Positions 1-5,862 of a stretch of 6,720 nt of DNA are shown piece after piece; within the stretch, counting starts at the first letter, position 1; the number at the start of each line of letters is the position of its first letter. Position numbers and translations under genes: made by a program. This DNA is from Chthoniobacter sp. (GTDB taxonomy: Bacteria; Verrucomicrobiota; Verrucomicrobiia; Chthoniobacterales; Chthoniobacteraceae). The notes under the pieces were generated by a model. It saw only the letters and a program-made list of their open reading frames with translations, was not told the DNA's origin and did not search any database. The stretch spans positions 1 through 6,720 of the forward strand of contig JANXSB010000469.1 in the NCBI GenBank assembly GCA_025352865.1, read 5' to 3'.

Positions 1-214
1 CGCCGCCGCACAGCGCCGCGATCCACAGCAGCCGCCCGACCCATTCCGTGACGAGCGGATTGTTGAGCGGCACTTTCAGCAACTCCGCGATCGCCGGCCC
101 GGCGACCAGCGGCGTCATCAGCAGCTCATACGTGTCGAAAAGAAACCCGATGCTGGCGATGGCGATGACCAGCCAGTGGGTGAGCGTGAGACGCGAAGCG
201 GATGGGGAAGACAT
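1..214 (-). CDS. MFS transporter, N-terminal fragment (runs off left edge)
   Basis: Seen: an ATG at 214-212 opens a frame that stays open for 71 codons to the window edge. A short polar N-terminus is followed by a hydrophobic helix at about residues 13-45, containing GFLFDTYELLMTPLV. A second hydrophobic segment begins near residue 59 (GRLLWIAALCGG). Known: a first helix ending in an FDxYE-type motif followed by a small-residue-rich second helix is typical of sugar/metabolite transporters of the major facilitator superfamily, which have 12 membrane helices and work in the inner membrane. Substrate cannot be told from this fragment. No clear Shine-Dalgarno sequence precedes the ATG. The gene lies 87 bases beyond the lipoprotein stop on the same strand, so it could be co-transcribed or have its own promoter. 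Family call is fairly sure, function is not. Confidence 0.75.
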   Translation of the reverse strand, partial: MSSPSASRLTLTHWLVIAIASIGFLFDTYELLMTPLVAGPAIAELLKVPLNNPLVTEWVGRLLWIAALCGG

Positions 215-234
215 GGCAGGCGGGAAAGCGGGAC

Positions 235-264
235 TTTGTACGCGTGCGTATGATTCTCCGCCAA
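235..264 (-). promoter_or_regulatory. Possible sigma70-like promoter for the MFS gene
   Basis: On the minus strand TTGGCG (264-259) and TACAAA (240-235) lie 18 bases apart. Each matches four of six positions of the sigma70 -35 and -10 consensus. Transcription would start close to 228, leaving a very short leader before the ATG at 214. In GC-rich DNA such matches arise by chance, so this is only a candidate. Confidence 0.2.
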
Positions 265-279
265 GCGTTATTTCACCGC

Positions 280-291
280 CGCGGGCCCGCG
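280..291. repeat. 12-base perfect palindrome CGCGGGCCCGCG
   Basis: A perfect self-complementary 12-mer lies just beyond the lipoprotein stop codon, between it and the MFS gene. It has no loop and no following T-run on the minus strand, so it is a poor intrinsic terminator. It could be a protein-binding site or simply a by-product of high GC content. Confidence 0.3.
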
Positions 292-301
292 ACGCGCCGA
301 C

Positions 302-775
302 TCAAAGCCGACGCTCACTCACCACCGCACGGGTCGCGCGATTGCCCTGGAAATAAACCGTCGTGCGCCCCGGCATCGTCTCCGTTGTGGCCGAATTGCC
401 CGACACCTCGGTGCCGTAGCGGCTGGCTCCGCTGCCTCCCGAGTCCCGCCCGACCCCGCCCAGTTCGGTGCCCATCTGCTCCTCCGCCGGCCCGACCATC
501 GGCAACCCTTCCCGCACCCATACCCACGCATCCTCGCCATTGACCTTGGTGAACTGCGACGGGTCGCGCCCCATGATCAGCCGGATCTGCTCCCTCGTTA
601 GCCCCGCCACCGGGTCGCCATTGGCGATTCTTCCGGCCAGGAAAATCTTCCGCTGCTCCGCCGAAAGCTCCGGGTGCCGGCCCGCATAGGTCTGCGCCGG
701 AGTGGTGCAGCCCGAGAGCGCGGCGGTGAGCAGGAAAAGGGCGGACAGCAGGGTGGCGAAGCTCTCGGATTTCAT
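302..775 (-). CDS. BamE/SmpA-like outer-membrane lipoprotein, 157 aa, nested in frame at the end of the methyltransferase frame
   Basis: Seen: from the ATG at 775-773 the protein starts with charged residues, then a hydrophobic stretch (residues 7-20) and a lipobox LSGC with Cys23, so it is probably a lipoprotein anchored by signal peptidase II processing. Mature part: RHPELSAEQRKIFLAGRI (33-50), GLTREQIRLIMG (58-69), W84/W86, a Gly/Ser-rich linker (about 98-137) and TTVYFQGNRATR (138-149). Known: the order Gly-x-Thr-x-x-x-(I/V)-x-x-x-(L/M)-G, an aromatic centre and a final VYFxG strand recalls the SmpA/OmlA/BamE fold, which supports outer-membrane assembly. Here the relation is distant. The start is chosen by the signal peptide. 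No Shine-Dalgarno is evident. Oddity: there is no stop codon between this gene and the upstream methyltransferase, and both are in the same frame. A lipobox cannot act from inside a 1,100-residue protein, so this is best read as a separate gene that has been fused by loss of the upstream 3' end. Confidence 0.72.
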   Translation of the reverse strand: MKSESFATLLSALFLLTAALSGCTTPAQTYAGRHPELSAEQRKIFLAGRIANGDPVAGLTREQIRLIMGRDPSQFTKVNGEDAWVWVREGLPMVGPAEEQMGTELGGVGRDSGGSGASRYGTEVSGNSATTETMPGRTTVYFQGNRATRAVVSERRL

Positions 776-3634
776 GCCGCCGAAGATGCCGTGCCGTCTC
801 CCGGAGGCAAGCGAATCGGCTTCTGCGCGGCTGGCGGAAACTCCGTGTCGCGACGCCGCAACGGTGGCTTGGATGTGGGCTTCGCGGAGGGGGTTGGCGC
901 CGGGTTCTTCGAGGGTGCGGTAGAGGGCGCGCAGGGAGTAGCCGAGCCGGGCCATGATCTCGCGGCGCAAGGCGCGCAGCGCCACGGCGGCGGCGGCCAC
1001 TTCCGCGATCTGCCCCTTCTTCGGCGTCTGCGGCCAGGGGAAGGTGTCGAAGACGGATTCGGCGCTGTAGCGAAAGCGCGCCGTTAGCTTGCCGCACTTC
1101 TCAGTGAACCACAGCCAATGAAGATGTGATTGGAGTATTCCGAAGCTGTAGTCGTCGGCGAAGCCGAAGACTTGGATTAAGTTACTCGGGCGAATTGCAG
1201 ACGAGACGAAGAAAAAAATTGGACGCTTGGTGACGTAGGAACAGGCGATATAGCGCGGCAGTGGCTTAATAATAGACAGCATCTCGGGACGCCCGAATGA
1301 AAGCCGCCACCAGTGCGCGAGGAAGCCTTTGTGATGCGGGCGCACTTTGCCCGAGGCGTCCTTTCCTTCTTCTGCCTTCCGCTCGCGATCCGGCAAGACC
1401 GTCGTGCGAACGTGATCGAACGGAATCGGGTATGCCTCGGCTTGGAACCTGTCGCGTTGCTCAAAGTCTATGACGAATCGGTTAAAGTCTGCGCCGCTCA
1501 GTGCGTCCTCGCCGTTAAGGTAAGGATAAGTGACTTCCGCGTTCCGTGCGTCGGTCCGAACCCAGTTCGCACGTTCGTCTGCGGAGATTAGGAAGCCACT
1601 ATTTCCAATCATCTGGCCGTTGAAGCAGCGCTGCGGTTTCGTGTTCGCGAGCAACGGACCAGCGGATGCGACATCGGTGCCGGCAGAAAGCGAGGAATTG
1701 ATGATGGGCAGCTCGAAGGTTTCCCACGGGCTGTCCACGGAGTCGCCGCGCTGGAAGGTGAGGCGGAAGACAGGCGTCCCGCCTGTCGCGGCGGACTCCG
1801 CGCTCTCCGCGTCAGGCGAGACGCCTGACTTCCTCCAATTAACGATGCTGACATGCACCTGTGCGTCGCCGCTCCAGACCTGTGACGAAACGGCTTCGGT
1901 GATGACGCCACCATTTTCCACGATGTAGTCGAGGCCGCCCGCGCGGGAATTGATGTTGCGGATGTTCTGCGTGCCGACGAGTCCGGCGCGGCCGCCTATT
2001 GCAAGTTGATCGTGCGCTTTTCTAAACCAATAGACGCAGAAGTCCGCCATGCCGGGGACGCCGGGAAATTCTTTGCGGACCTTGTTTGCGTAGTCGGCAC
2101 CGTGCGTGGGCTTGAGGAGCTTCGCGCCGAGATACGGCGGGTTGCCGATGATGGCGTCGGCACGCGGCCAGGCGGTGAAGAGGGAGTCGGCGCAGAGGAT
2201 TTGCTGGTCGAGATTGTCGAGCGGGAGCGGGCGCTCGGGGAGGTGGAGGCCGTCAGCGGCGGCAAATTTGTCGGCTTCGCGGAGTTCGAGTTCCTTGGCG
2301 AGCATGAGGGTGACTTTGGCCAGCTCGACGGCGAAGGGGACGACATCGAGGCCGAAGAAATTGGTGAGCAGGATGCCGGTGGCGAGGCGCTCGGGCCGCT
2401 CGCCGGCGTCGCGCAGAGCTAGGAGGAGGGTGCGTTCGAGGCGCTTGATCTCGCGGTAGGCGACGAAGAGGAAGTTGCCGCTGCCGCAGGCGGGATCGAG
2501 GACGCGGAAGAGGCGGAGGTCGCGCAGAGTGTCGCGGAGCTTGCCGAGGTTTTTGCCGGCGGCGGCGGTGCGCTCGCGCCACGGGCGGCTGATGGTGGGG
2601 CCGACGACTTTCATGATGTCGGCCTCGCTGGTGAAGTGGGCGCCAAAGGCGTGGCGCTCGTCGCGGCTCTTGCCGTCCGCGCCGTCCTCCATGCTGTGCT
2701 GGAAGAGGGTGCCGAAGATTTCGGGCTTCACTTGCGCCCAGTCGTGGCGGTCGGCGGCTTTGAAGAGCTGGTCGGCTTCGGTCAGCTTGAGTTCGATGGG
2801 ATCGACCTCTTTGAAGAGGCCGCCGTTGAAATACTTGATGCCGGCGTAGCGTCCGCCGCGCTCCTCTTTCTCGGTGGCCATCTGGCGGAAGAGGCCGCCG
2901 AGGAGATCGTAGGAATCCGCGGGCCGCTCGACACATTGCTCCAGCAGGTTGGTGACGAAGTTATCCGGCAGCAGGCCGATGTCTTCCGAGACGACAGAGA
3001 CGAGAAGCTGGAGAATGAAGCGCTGGGCGCGAGTGCGGTCCTCCTTGCGCGCGATGATCTTGCGGAAGACTTCGGCGAAGGCGTCGGCGGCTTTGCGGGT
3101 GACTTCGACGCGGTTGTTGCCAAAGCGCGTGGGCTGCGGCACGGGCAGCATGAAGCCGAAGGAATTGCCGGACGAGGCGAGGTCGCGCAGGAGGACGCGC
3201 TCGACGGGATCGAAGAGCTGGATGTTCAGGTCGTAGATCCAGAATTCGTCGAAGTTGCAGAGAATGGCGTAGGCCGGTTTGTGCGGGACGATGTGGTTCC
3301 AGTAGTCCACGAGCTGGTCGTAGTGCCTTTCGAGATTCTCACCGCGCGACTTCATCTCGATGAGCACGCGCTTTGGCCAGACGAGATCGCCGTATTTCTT
3401 GCCGCCTTTCGCCTTCGCCGCGCCCTCGCCTTTGATGAGTTCCAATTGCGCGGAGCCGGGCTTTTTCGCGATGCGAAACTCGAACGTCGCGCCGGCCTCG
3501 ATGACGCCCGCGTGACCCAGCGCGCGGAAAAAGTGGTCGAGGAAGGATTGCGCCTCGCTCTTCTCGTCGCCCTTCAGCGCGCGGGCGAAGGCGGCGAATT
3601 GCGCGAGGGAGGATTGGAGTTCAGCCGTGACCAC
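302..3634 (-). CDS. MmeI-like type IIL/IIG restriction-methylation enzyme, C-terminally altered and read through into the lipoprotein
   Basis: Role: a single-chain enzyme that methylates DNA with S-adenosylmethionine and may also cut at a distance. Start: GTG at 3634, giving VTAELQSSLAQF, chosen because the family usually begins this close to the N-terminal domain. The frame also permits TTG at 3670. From the GTG: QSFLDHFFRALGH, then a PD-(D/E)xK-like nuclease core (D83 in GDLVW, E93 and K95 in LIEMKS), a helical spacer, SAM motif LDPACGSGNF (379-388), FGLDVVPFAVELAK, catalytic NPPY (498-501), a target-recognition region from about 677 (GNSGFLISADE) and FDTFPWP near 862. Both catalytic motifs look intact. 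Family homology seems to stop near residue 920 (NPLREAH, base 875). The usual ending with an LDxAVxxAYG-like helix is absent, replaced by 33 unfamiliar residues and then the lipoprotein. The gene also carries an in-frame palindromic insert (1765-1833) and a lower-GC specificity region. No partner methylase is next to it, as expected for this self-contained type. Whether it is active is uncertain. Confidence 0.85.
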   Translation of the reverse strand: MVTAELQSSLAQFAAFARALKGDEKSEAQSFLDHFFRALGHAGVIEAGATFEFRIAKKPGSAQLELIKGEGAAKAKGGKKYGDLVWPKRVLIEMKSRGENLERHYDQLVDYWNHIVPHKPAYAILCNFDEFWIYDLNIQLFDPVERVLLRDLASSGNSFGFMLPVPQPTRFGNNRVEVTRKAADAFAEVFRKIIARKEDRTRAQRFILQLLVSVVSEDIGLLPDNFVTNLLEQCVERPADSYDLLGGLFRQMATEKEERGGRYAGIKYFNGGLFKEVDPIELKLTEADQLFKAADRHDWAQVKPEIFGTLFQHSMEDGADGKSRDERHAFGAHFTSEADIMKVVGPTISRPWRERTAAAGKNLGKLRDTLRDLRLFRVLDPACGSGNFLFVAYREIKRLERTLLLALRDAGERPERLATGILLTNFFGLDVVPFAVELAKVTLMLAKELELREADKFAAADGLHLPERPLPLDNLDQQILCADSLFTAWPRADAIIGNPPYLGAKLLKPTHGADYANKVRKEFPGVPGMADFCVYWFRKAHDQLAIGGRAGLVGTQNIRNINSRAGGLDYIVENGGVITEAVSSQVWSGDAQVHVSIVNWRKSGVSPDAESAESAATGGTPVFRLTFQRGDSVDSPWETFELPIINSSLSAGTDVASAGPLLANTKPQRCFNGQMIGNSGFLISADERANWVRTDARNAEVTYPYLNGEDALSGADFNRFVIDFEQRDRFQAEAYPIPFDHVRTTVLPDRERKAEEGKDASGKVRPHHKGFLAHWWRLSFGRPEMLSIIKPLPRYIACSYVTKRPIFFFVSSAIRPSNLIQVFGFADDYSFGILQSHLHWLWFTEKCGKLTARFRYSAESVFDTFPWPQTPKKGQIAEVAAAAVALRALRREIMARLGYSLRALYRTLEEPGANPLREAHIQATVAASRHGVSASRAEADSLASGRRHGIFGGMKSESFATLLSALFLLTAALSGCTTPAQTYAGRHPELSAEQRKIFLAGRIANGDPVAGLTREQIRLIMGRDPSQFTKVNGEDAWVWVREGLPMVGPAEEQMGTELGGVGRDSGGSGASRYGTEVSGNSATTETMPGRTTVYFQGNRATRAVVSERRL
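776..874 (-). other. Junction segment joining methyltransferase remnant to lipoprotein
   Basis: These 99 bases encode 33 residues (IQATVAASRHG ... GRRHGIFGG) that match neither the expected methyltransferase tail nor a lipoprotein signal peptide. The composition (many Ala, Ser, Arg, Gly) looks like translated non-coding DNA. I infer that it is the former upstream leader of the lipoprotein gene, brought up against the truncated methyltransferase by a deletion or insertion whose breakpoint lies near 875. The length, 33 codons exactly, keeps both parts in frame. No clear promoter or ribosome-binding site for the lipoprotein is visible in it. Confidence 0.5.
1765..1833. repeat. 69-base multi-hairpin palindromic element inserted in frame in the methyltransferase
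   Basis: The ends GGAAGACAGGCG (1765-1776) and CGCCTGACTTCC (1822-1833) are inverted copies matching at 11 of 12 positions. Each end also forms its own hairpin: GACAGGCG/CGCCTGTC (1769-1776 with 1780-1787, loop TCC) and GTCAGGCG/CGCCTGAC (1811-1818 with 1822-1829, loop AGA). A smaller GCGGA/TCCGC stem lies between (1791-1795 with 1806-1810). The element is 69 bases, 23 codons, with no stop in the gene frame. It encodes SGVSPDAESAESAATGGTPV between the conserved VSIVNW strand and the FELPIINSSLS segment. It looks like a dispersed, REP-like element that landed in a surface loop. Confidence 0.65.
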
Positions 3635-3673
3635 GGGGCGGAGAGTGGCGGCAAGCCAGCCGCACGGCAAGCC

Positions 3674-3693
3674 CGGCGGAGGGCATTCCGCCG
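3674..3693. terminator. Hairpin between PQQ gene and methyltransferase gene
   Basis: CGGCGGA (3674-3680) pairs with TCCGCCG (3687-3693) around a six-base loop, 7 bp of mostly G-C pairs. It starts about 10 bases beyond the TAA of the PQQ gene (3706-3704) and lies upstream of the methyltransferase start. There is no T-tract after it on the minus strand, so it could weaken read-through or stabilise the mRNA end rather than act as a classical intrinsic terminator. Confidence 0.35.
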
Positions 3694-3703
3694 CCGGACG
3701 CGG

Positions 3704-5332
3704 TTACTTTTTCTCCGCGGGCTTCGCGCCGGGCTCCACGGGCTTCGCACCCTCGGCGATGGCGAAGAGATGGGTCTGGGTGCCGACATACATCACGCCG
3801 TTCGCCACGATGGGTGTGCTATAGACTGGCGCACCCATGTTGACCTCGCTGAGCAGCTTCAGTTTCTTGTCGGAGGCGAAGACGCAGACATCGCCATCTT
3901 CGTCACCGAGATAGACTTTGCCGTCGGCGACAAAGGTGCTGCCCCACATGTGGGCTTTCATGTCGTATTCCCACTGCTTCTTACCGGTCTCGGCGTCGAG
4001 GCAGTAGAGGAAGCCGCTGAAGTCGGCGATGAAGAGCAATCCATTGGCCGGGTCAATGCTGACGGTGGAAATGGAGCGGTGGATTTCCTTGAAATCCCAG
4101 ATCAATCCCGTCTTGGTAATGTCGCCCGTCTTAGTGGCATCGACACACACAAGCCGGCCCACACCTTCGCCATGCTCGGGATCCTGGCCTATCGCCACAT
4201 ACACTCGGTTTTTGTAAAAGACGGGCGTCGCATTGATCTCGCTCGGGCCTTCGGCGGCGGGATACTTAATGGGCTTGCCGGCCTTGTCTTTCTTGTATTC
4301 CTCGGGCACGGCGTCAAACCACCAGACCTTCTTCATGTAAGTCGAATCACCGTCTTTCACCGGCTCTGGGCTGAAGGCGTAAAGGATGCCGTCGCCGCCG
4401 CCGAAATAGACCTGATCCTTGCCGCCGATCTTGCCGAGCGAGGGCGAAGTCCACTGGCCGTGCTTGATGTTAGTCCCGATCTTCGCGTCGTCTTCGGCAA
4501 GCAAGGTGCCGGTGTTCTTATCCAACTCGATGAAGGACGGCGACTGCGGCGACGGGATGTTCACATGGGTCCAGTCCTGTCCATTCGAGGTGCAGGCGAA
4601 CAGCTTGTCGCCGAGGGTGATGACGGAGCAGTTCGAGGCGTTGTGCGGAAACACACCCAGCTCATCCATCATGTCATAGCGCCAGAGAATGTCGGCGTCC
4701 TTCGGGCCGGGCTCGATGGGTGGCTTGCCGGGACCGCCGAGATACTTGGCCTCGTCCTTGAAGGGGCCTTGGTTGCCATTGCTCATGCCTTCGGCATTGA
4801 GACACACCACCTCGCAGCGGTTCGTTACGACCCATACCTTTCCACCTTCCACATTCGGCGACGCTAGGATGCCGAGATACTCCCAATCGTTGACCTTGCC
4901 GCTGGCCAGCTTCGGTACGGCGAGCTGCCAGAGAAAGTCGCCGTTGTATTCATTGAGCGCGTAAAGGCACGAGCGGTCGTCCTTGTATTTCGGATCGCGC
5001 GGCGTGGCGTTGTTCGTGCCGACAAAGACCTTCCCATTTGCCACGACCGGATTGCCATAGGTCTGCGAGCCGAGCTTGACGACCCATTTCACATTCGCGA
5101 CCCCGCTCAGATCGACGTCTTCCGTGCCCGGCTTGAAGGAGAAGGTGAAGTGCCCCTGCTTGTCCGGCTTCTCCGGCCCGAATTTTCCGGGCAGCCCCTT
5201 GATCGGTGAATACATATTCCGCCCCGGATCATTGCCGCCCCAGCGCGGCCAGTCTTCGGCGTGGGTAAAAGTAAGGCCGGCAAGCAGGGCAGTAAGCATG
5301 CAAGCGGCGTGTGCGAGGGGTTTCGTAATCAT
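3704..5332 (-). CDS. Exported PQQ-like beta-propeller repeat protein, 542 aa
   Basis: Seen: an N-terminal signal peptide (positive K4, hydrophobic MLTALLAGLTFTHA, probable cleavage after Ala25 before EDWPRWGG). Propeller-like strands follow, with the recurring pattern of a short hydrophobic strand, ANGKV-type turn, strand, then LYALxxxTG: at 94-105 (NPVVANGKVFVG), 123-136, 306-320 (QVYFGGGDGILYAF), 366-380 (INATPVFYKNRVYVA), 432-455 (FIADFSGFLYCLDAETGKKQW), 465-476 and 505-517. The tail GAKPVEPGAKPAEKK is low-complexity. Known: this fold occurs in quinoprotein dehydrogenases and in non-enzymatic BamB-like scaffolds. Without a recognisable cytochrome domain or a full quinoprotein active-site signature I call it only PQQ-like, periplasmic or surface. 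Three in-phase ATGs (5344, 5338, 5332) come from the hexamer repeat. The last is preferred because the first two add only MIMI. No Shine-Dalgarno is visible. It probably once followed the right-hand LamG/PQQ gene directly. Confidence 0.88.
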   Translation of the reverse strand: MITKPLAHAACMLTALLAGLTFTHAEDWPRWGGNDPGRNMYSPIKGLPGKFGPEKPDKQGHFTFSFKPGTEDVDLSGVANVKWVVKLGSQTYGNPVVANGKVFVGTNNATPRDPKYKDDRSCLYALNEYNGDFLWQLAVPKLASGKVNDWEYLGILASPNVEGGKVWVVTNRCEVVCLNAEGMSNGNQGPFKDEAKYLGGPGKPPIEPGPKDADILWRYDMMDELGVFPHNASNCSVITLGDKLFACTSNGQDWTHVNIPSPQSPSFIELDKNTGTLLAEDDAKIGTNIKHGQWTSPSLGKIGGKDQVYFGGGDGILYAFSPEPVKDGDSTYMKKVWWFDAVPEEYKKDKAGKPIKYPAAEGPSEINATPVFYKNRVYVAIGQDPEHGEGVGRLVCVDATKTGDITKTGLIWDFKEIHRSISTVSIDPANGLLFIADFSGFLYCLDAETGKKQWEYDMKAHMWGSTFVADGKVYLGDEDGDVCVFASDKKLKLLSEVNMGAPVYSTPIVANGVMYVGTQTHLFAIAEGAKPVEPGAKPAEKK

Positions 5333-5366
5333 AATCATAATCATAATCGTAATCGTAATCGTAATC
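5325..5366. repeat. Left arm: seven GTAATC/ATAATC hexamers
   Basis: On the plus strand: one GTAATC, three ATAATC, then three GTAATC, without interruption (GATTAC/GATTAT on the minus strand). It begins three bases beyond the stop of the four-helix-bundle gene and overlaps the start of the PQQ gene. The three GATTAT units create three consecutive ATG codons six bases apart. It is the inverted counterpart of the array at 5785-5814. Confidence 0.9.
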
Positions 5367-5368
5367 GG

Positions 5369-5779
5369 CTAATTTCCATCCTCGCCGCGCGCCCCGTACT
5401 CCGGCGCATCTTCAAATACCCGTGCGGAATCCTGACTCTTGATCAATCCCACCAACATCGAAACCACGTCAGCCAGTGTCCGCTTCCCGTCAATGACCTG
5501 CTCCAAACTCACGCGCGTCTTTGCCACCAGCACATCGAGACATGCCGCGCATTCCAGCGCCGAGCCGCGCGCGATGTCGAAGAATTTGCAGCGATCAGGG
5601 GAGGTGAACTTGCCGTTTCCCTCGGCGATATTGAACGGGATGGATGTCGAGGCGCGGTCGAGTTGATCGCGAGCCGAGAGGGACTTCGGGAGTGATTCGA
5701 GGAGGGGTTCGGCCCAGGCGTCGAAAGCGATGGCGTGCTGATAGACGCGGAGTTTTTCGTGGTCGAAGAGGGGCTGCAT
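5369..5779 (-). CDS. Four-helix bundle protein, 23S rRNA intervening-sequence (S23/IVP) family, 136 aa
   Basis: Seen: FDHEKLRVYQHAIAFDAWAE (5-24), LPKSLSARDQLDRASTSIPFNIAEGNGK (30-57), DRCKFFDIARGSALECAACLDVL (62-84) and a last amphipathic helix at about 91-115, followed by a polar tail. The NIAEG motif, the FFxIARGSAxE helix and the length are hallmarks of the 23S rRNA-intervening-sequence protein family, small basic four-helix bundles that form ring-shaped oligomers and resemble the accessory Avd proteins of diversity-generating retroelements. Their biochemical role is not established; nucleic-acid binding is commonly suspected. Start: ATG at 5779, which begins right after the right-hand hexamer array. 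A longer upstream extension would only translate the repeat and the neighbouring gene out of frame. No reverse transcriptase, template repeat or rRNA sequence is in this window. The gene's ribosome-binding region lies in the repeat arm and could be hidden by pairing with the 3' arm. Confidence 0.92.
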   Translation of the reverse strand: MQPLFDHEKLRVYQHAIAFDAWAEPLLESLPKSLSARDQLDRASTSIPFNIAEGNGKFTSPDRCKFFDIARGSALECAACLDVLVAKTRVSLEQVIDGKRTLADVVSMLVGLIKSQDSARVFEDAPEYGARGEDGN

Positions 5780-5784
5780 GGGAC

Positions 5785-5814
5785 GATTACGATTAGGATT
5801 AAGATTACGATTAC
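5785..5814. repeat. Right arm: five GATTAC-type hexamers
   Basis: Plus strand order: GATTAC, GATTAG, GATTAA, GATTAC, GATTAC. It lies five bases upstream of the four-helix-bundle start codon and is the inverted counterpart of the array at 5325-5366. The sixth base of each unit varies while GATTA is fixed, as in the left arm, where it changes from C to T on the minus strand. Confidence 0.9.
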
Positions 5815-5817
5815 GAG

Positions 5818-5841
5818 GTCGCGGCGGTAGGGTGTCGCGAC
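5818..5841. repeat. Short inverted repeat after the right-hand gene
   Basis: GTCGCG (5818-5823) pairs with CGCGAC (5836-5841) around a 12-base loop, just beyond the TAA of the right-hand gene (5865-5863) and before the hexamer array. No T-run follows. It may be a weak terminator or processing stem for that gene's transcript, or chance. Confidence 0.25.
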
Positions 5842-5862
5842 TCGGGAACTGGGTTGCAGGAG

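Larger units (their letters stand above)
5325..5814. mobile_element. Putative IVS-like cassette: four-helix-bundle gene between inverted hexamer arrays
   Basis: The 136-codon gene is closely framed by hexamer arrays in opposite orientation: GTAATC-type on the left, GATTAC-type on the right (plus strand). In the minus-strand transcript the two arms can pair over about 30 bases, with two mismatched positions and two G-U pairs, closing the gene into one long stem-loop. Known: intervening sequences in 23S rRNA genes are stem-forming inserts, some of which encode this same protein family. Inferred: this is a related, possibly mobile, cassette outside rRNA. No transposase is encoded and no convincing target-site duplication is visible. 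Confidence 0.5.

Noticed and set aside
315..1097. 260-codon minus-strand frame overlapping the lipoprotein
   Set aside because: Its translation is Arg/Ala/Gly-rich without domains, while the alternative frame gives a clear signal peptide and a BamE-like body.
2636..4867. 743-codon open frame on the plus strand crossing the methyltransferase and PQQ genes
   Set aside because: It is the mirror frame of two well-supported minus-strand genes, runs through the gap between them, and has no recognisable domain. Long antisense frames are common in GC-rich genes with strong third-position bias.
5325..5366. CRISPR array
   Set aside because: Units are six bases, directly contiguous and without spacers.
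5325..5814. Diversity-generating retroelement, because the four-helix-bundle family resembles Avd
   Set aside because: No reverse transcriptase, template or variable repeat is present, and the closest family resemblance is to 23S intervening-sequence proteins.
5314..5818. CGAGG at 5314-5318 and 5814-5818 as a target-site duplication of the cassette
   Set aside because: Only five GC-rich bases match, and the left copy is separated from the array by six bases, so chance is likely.
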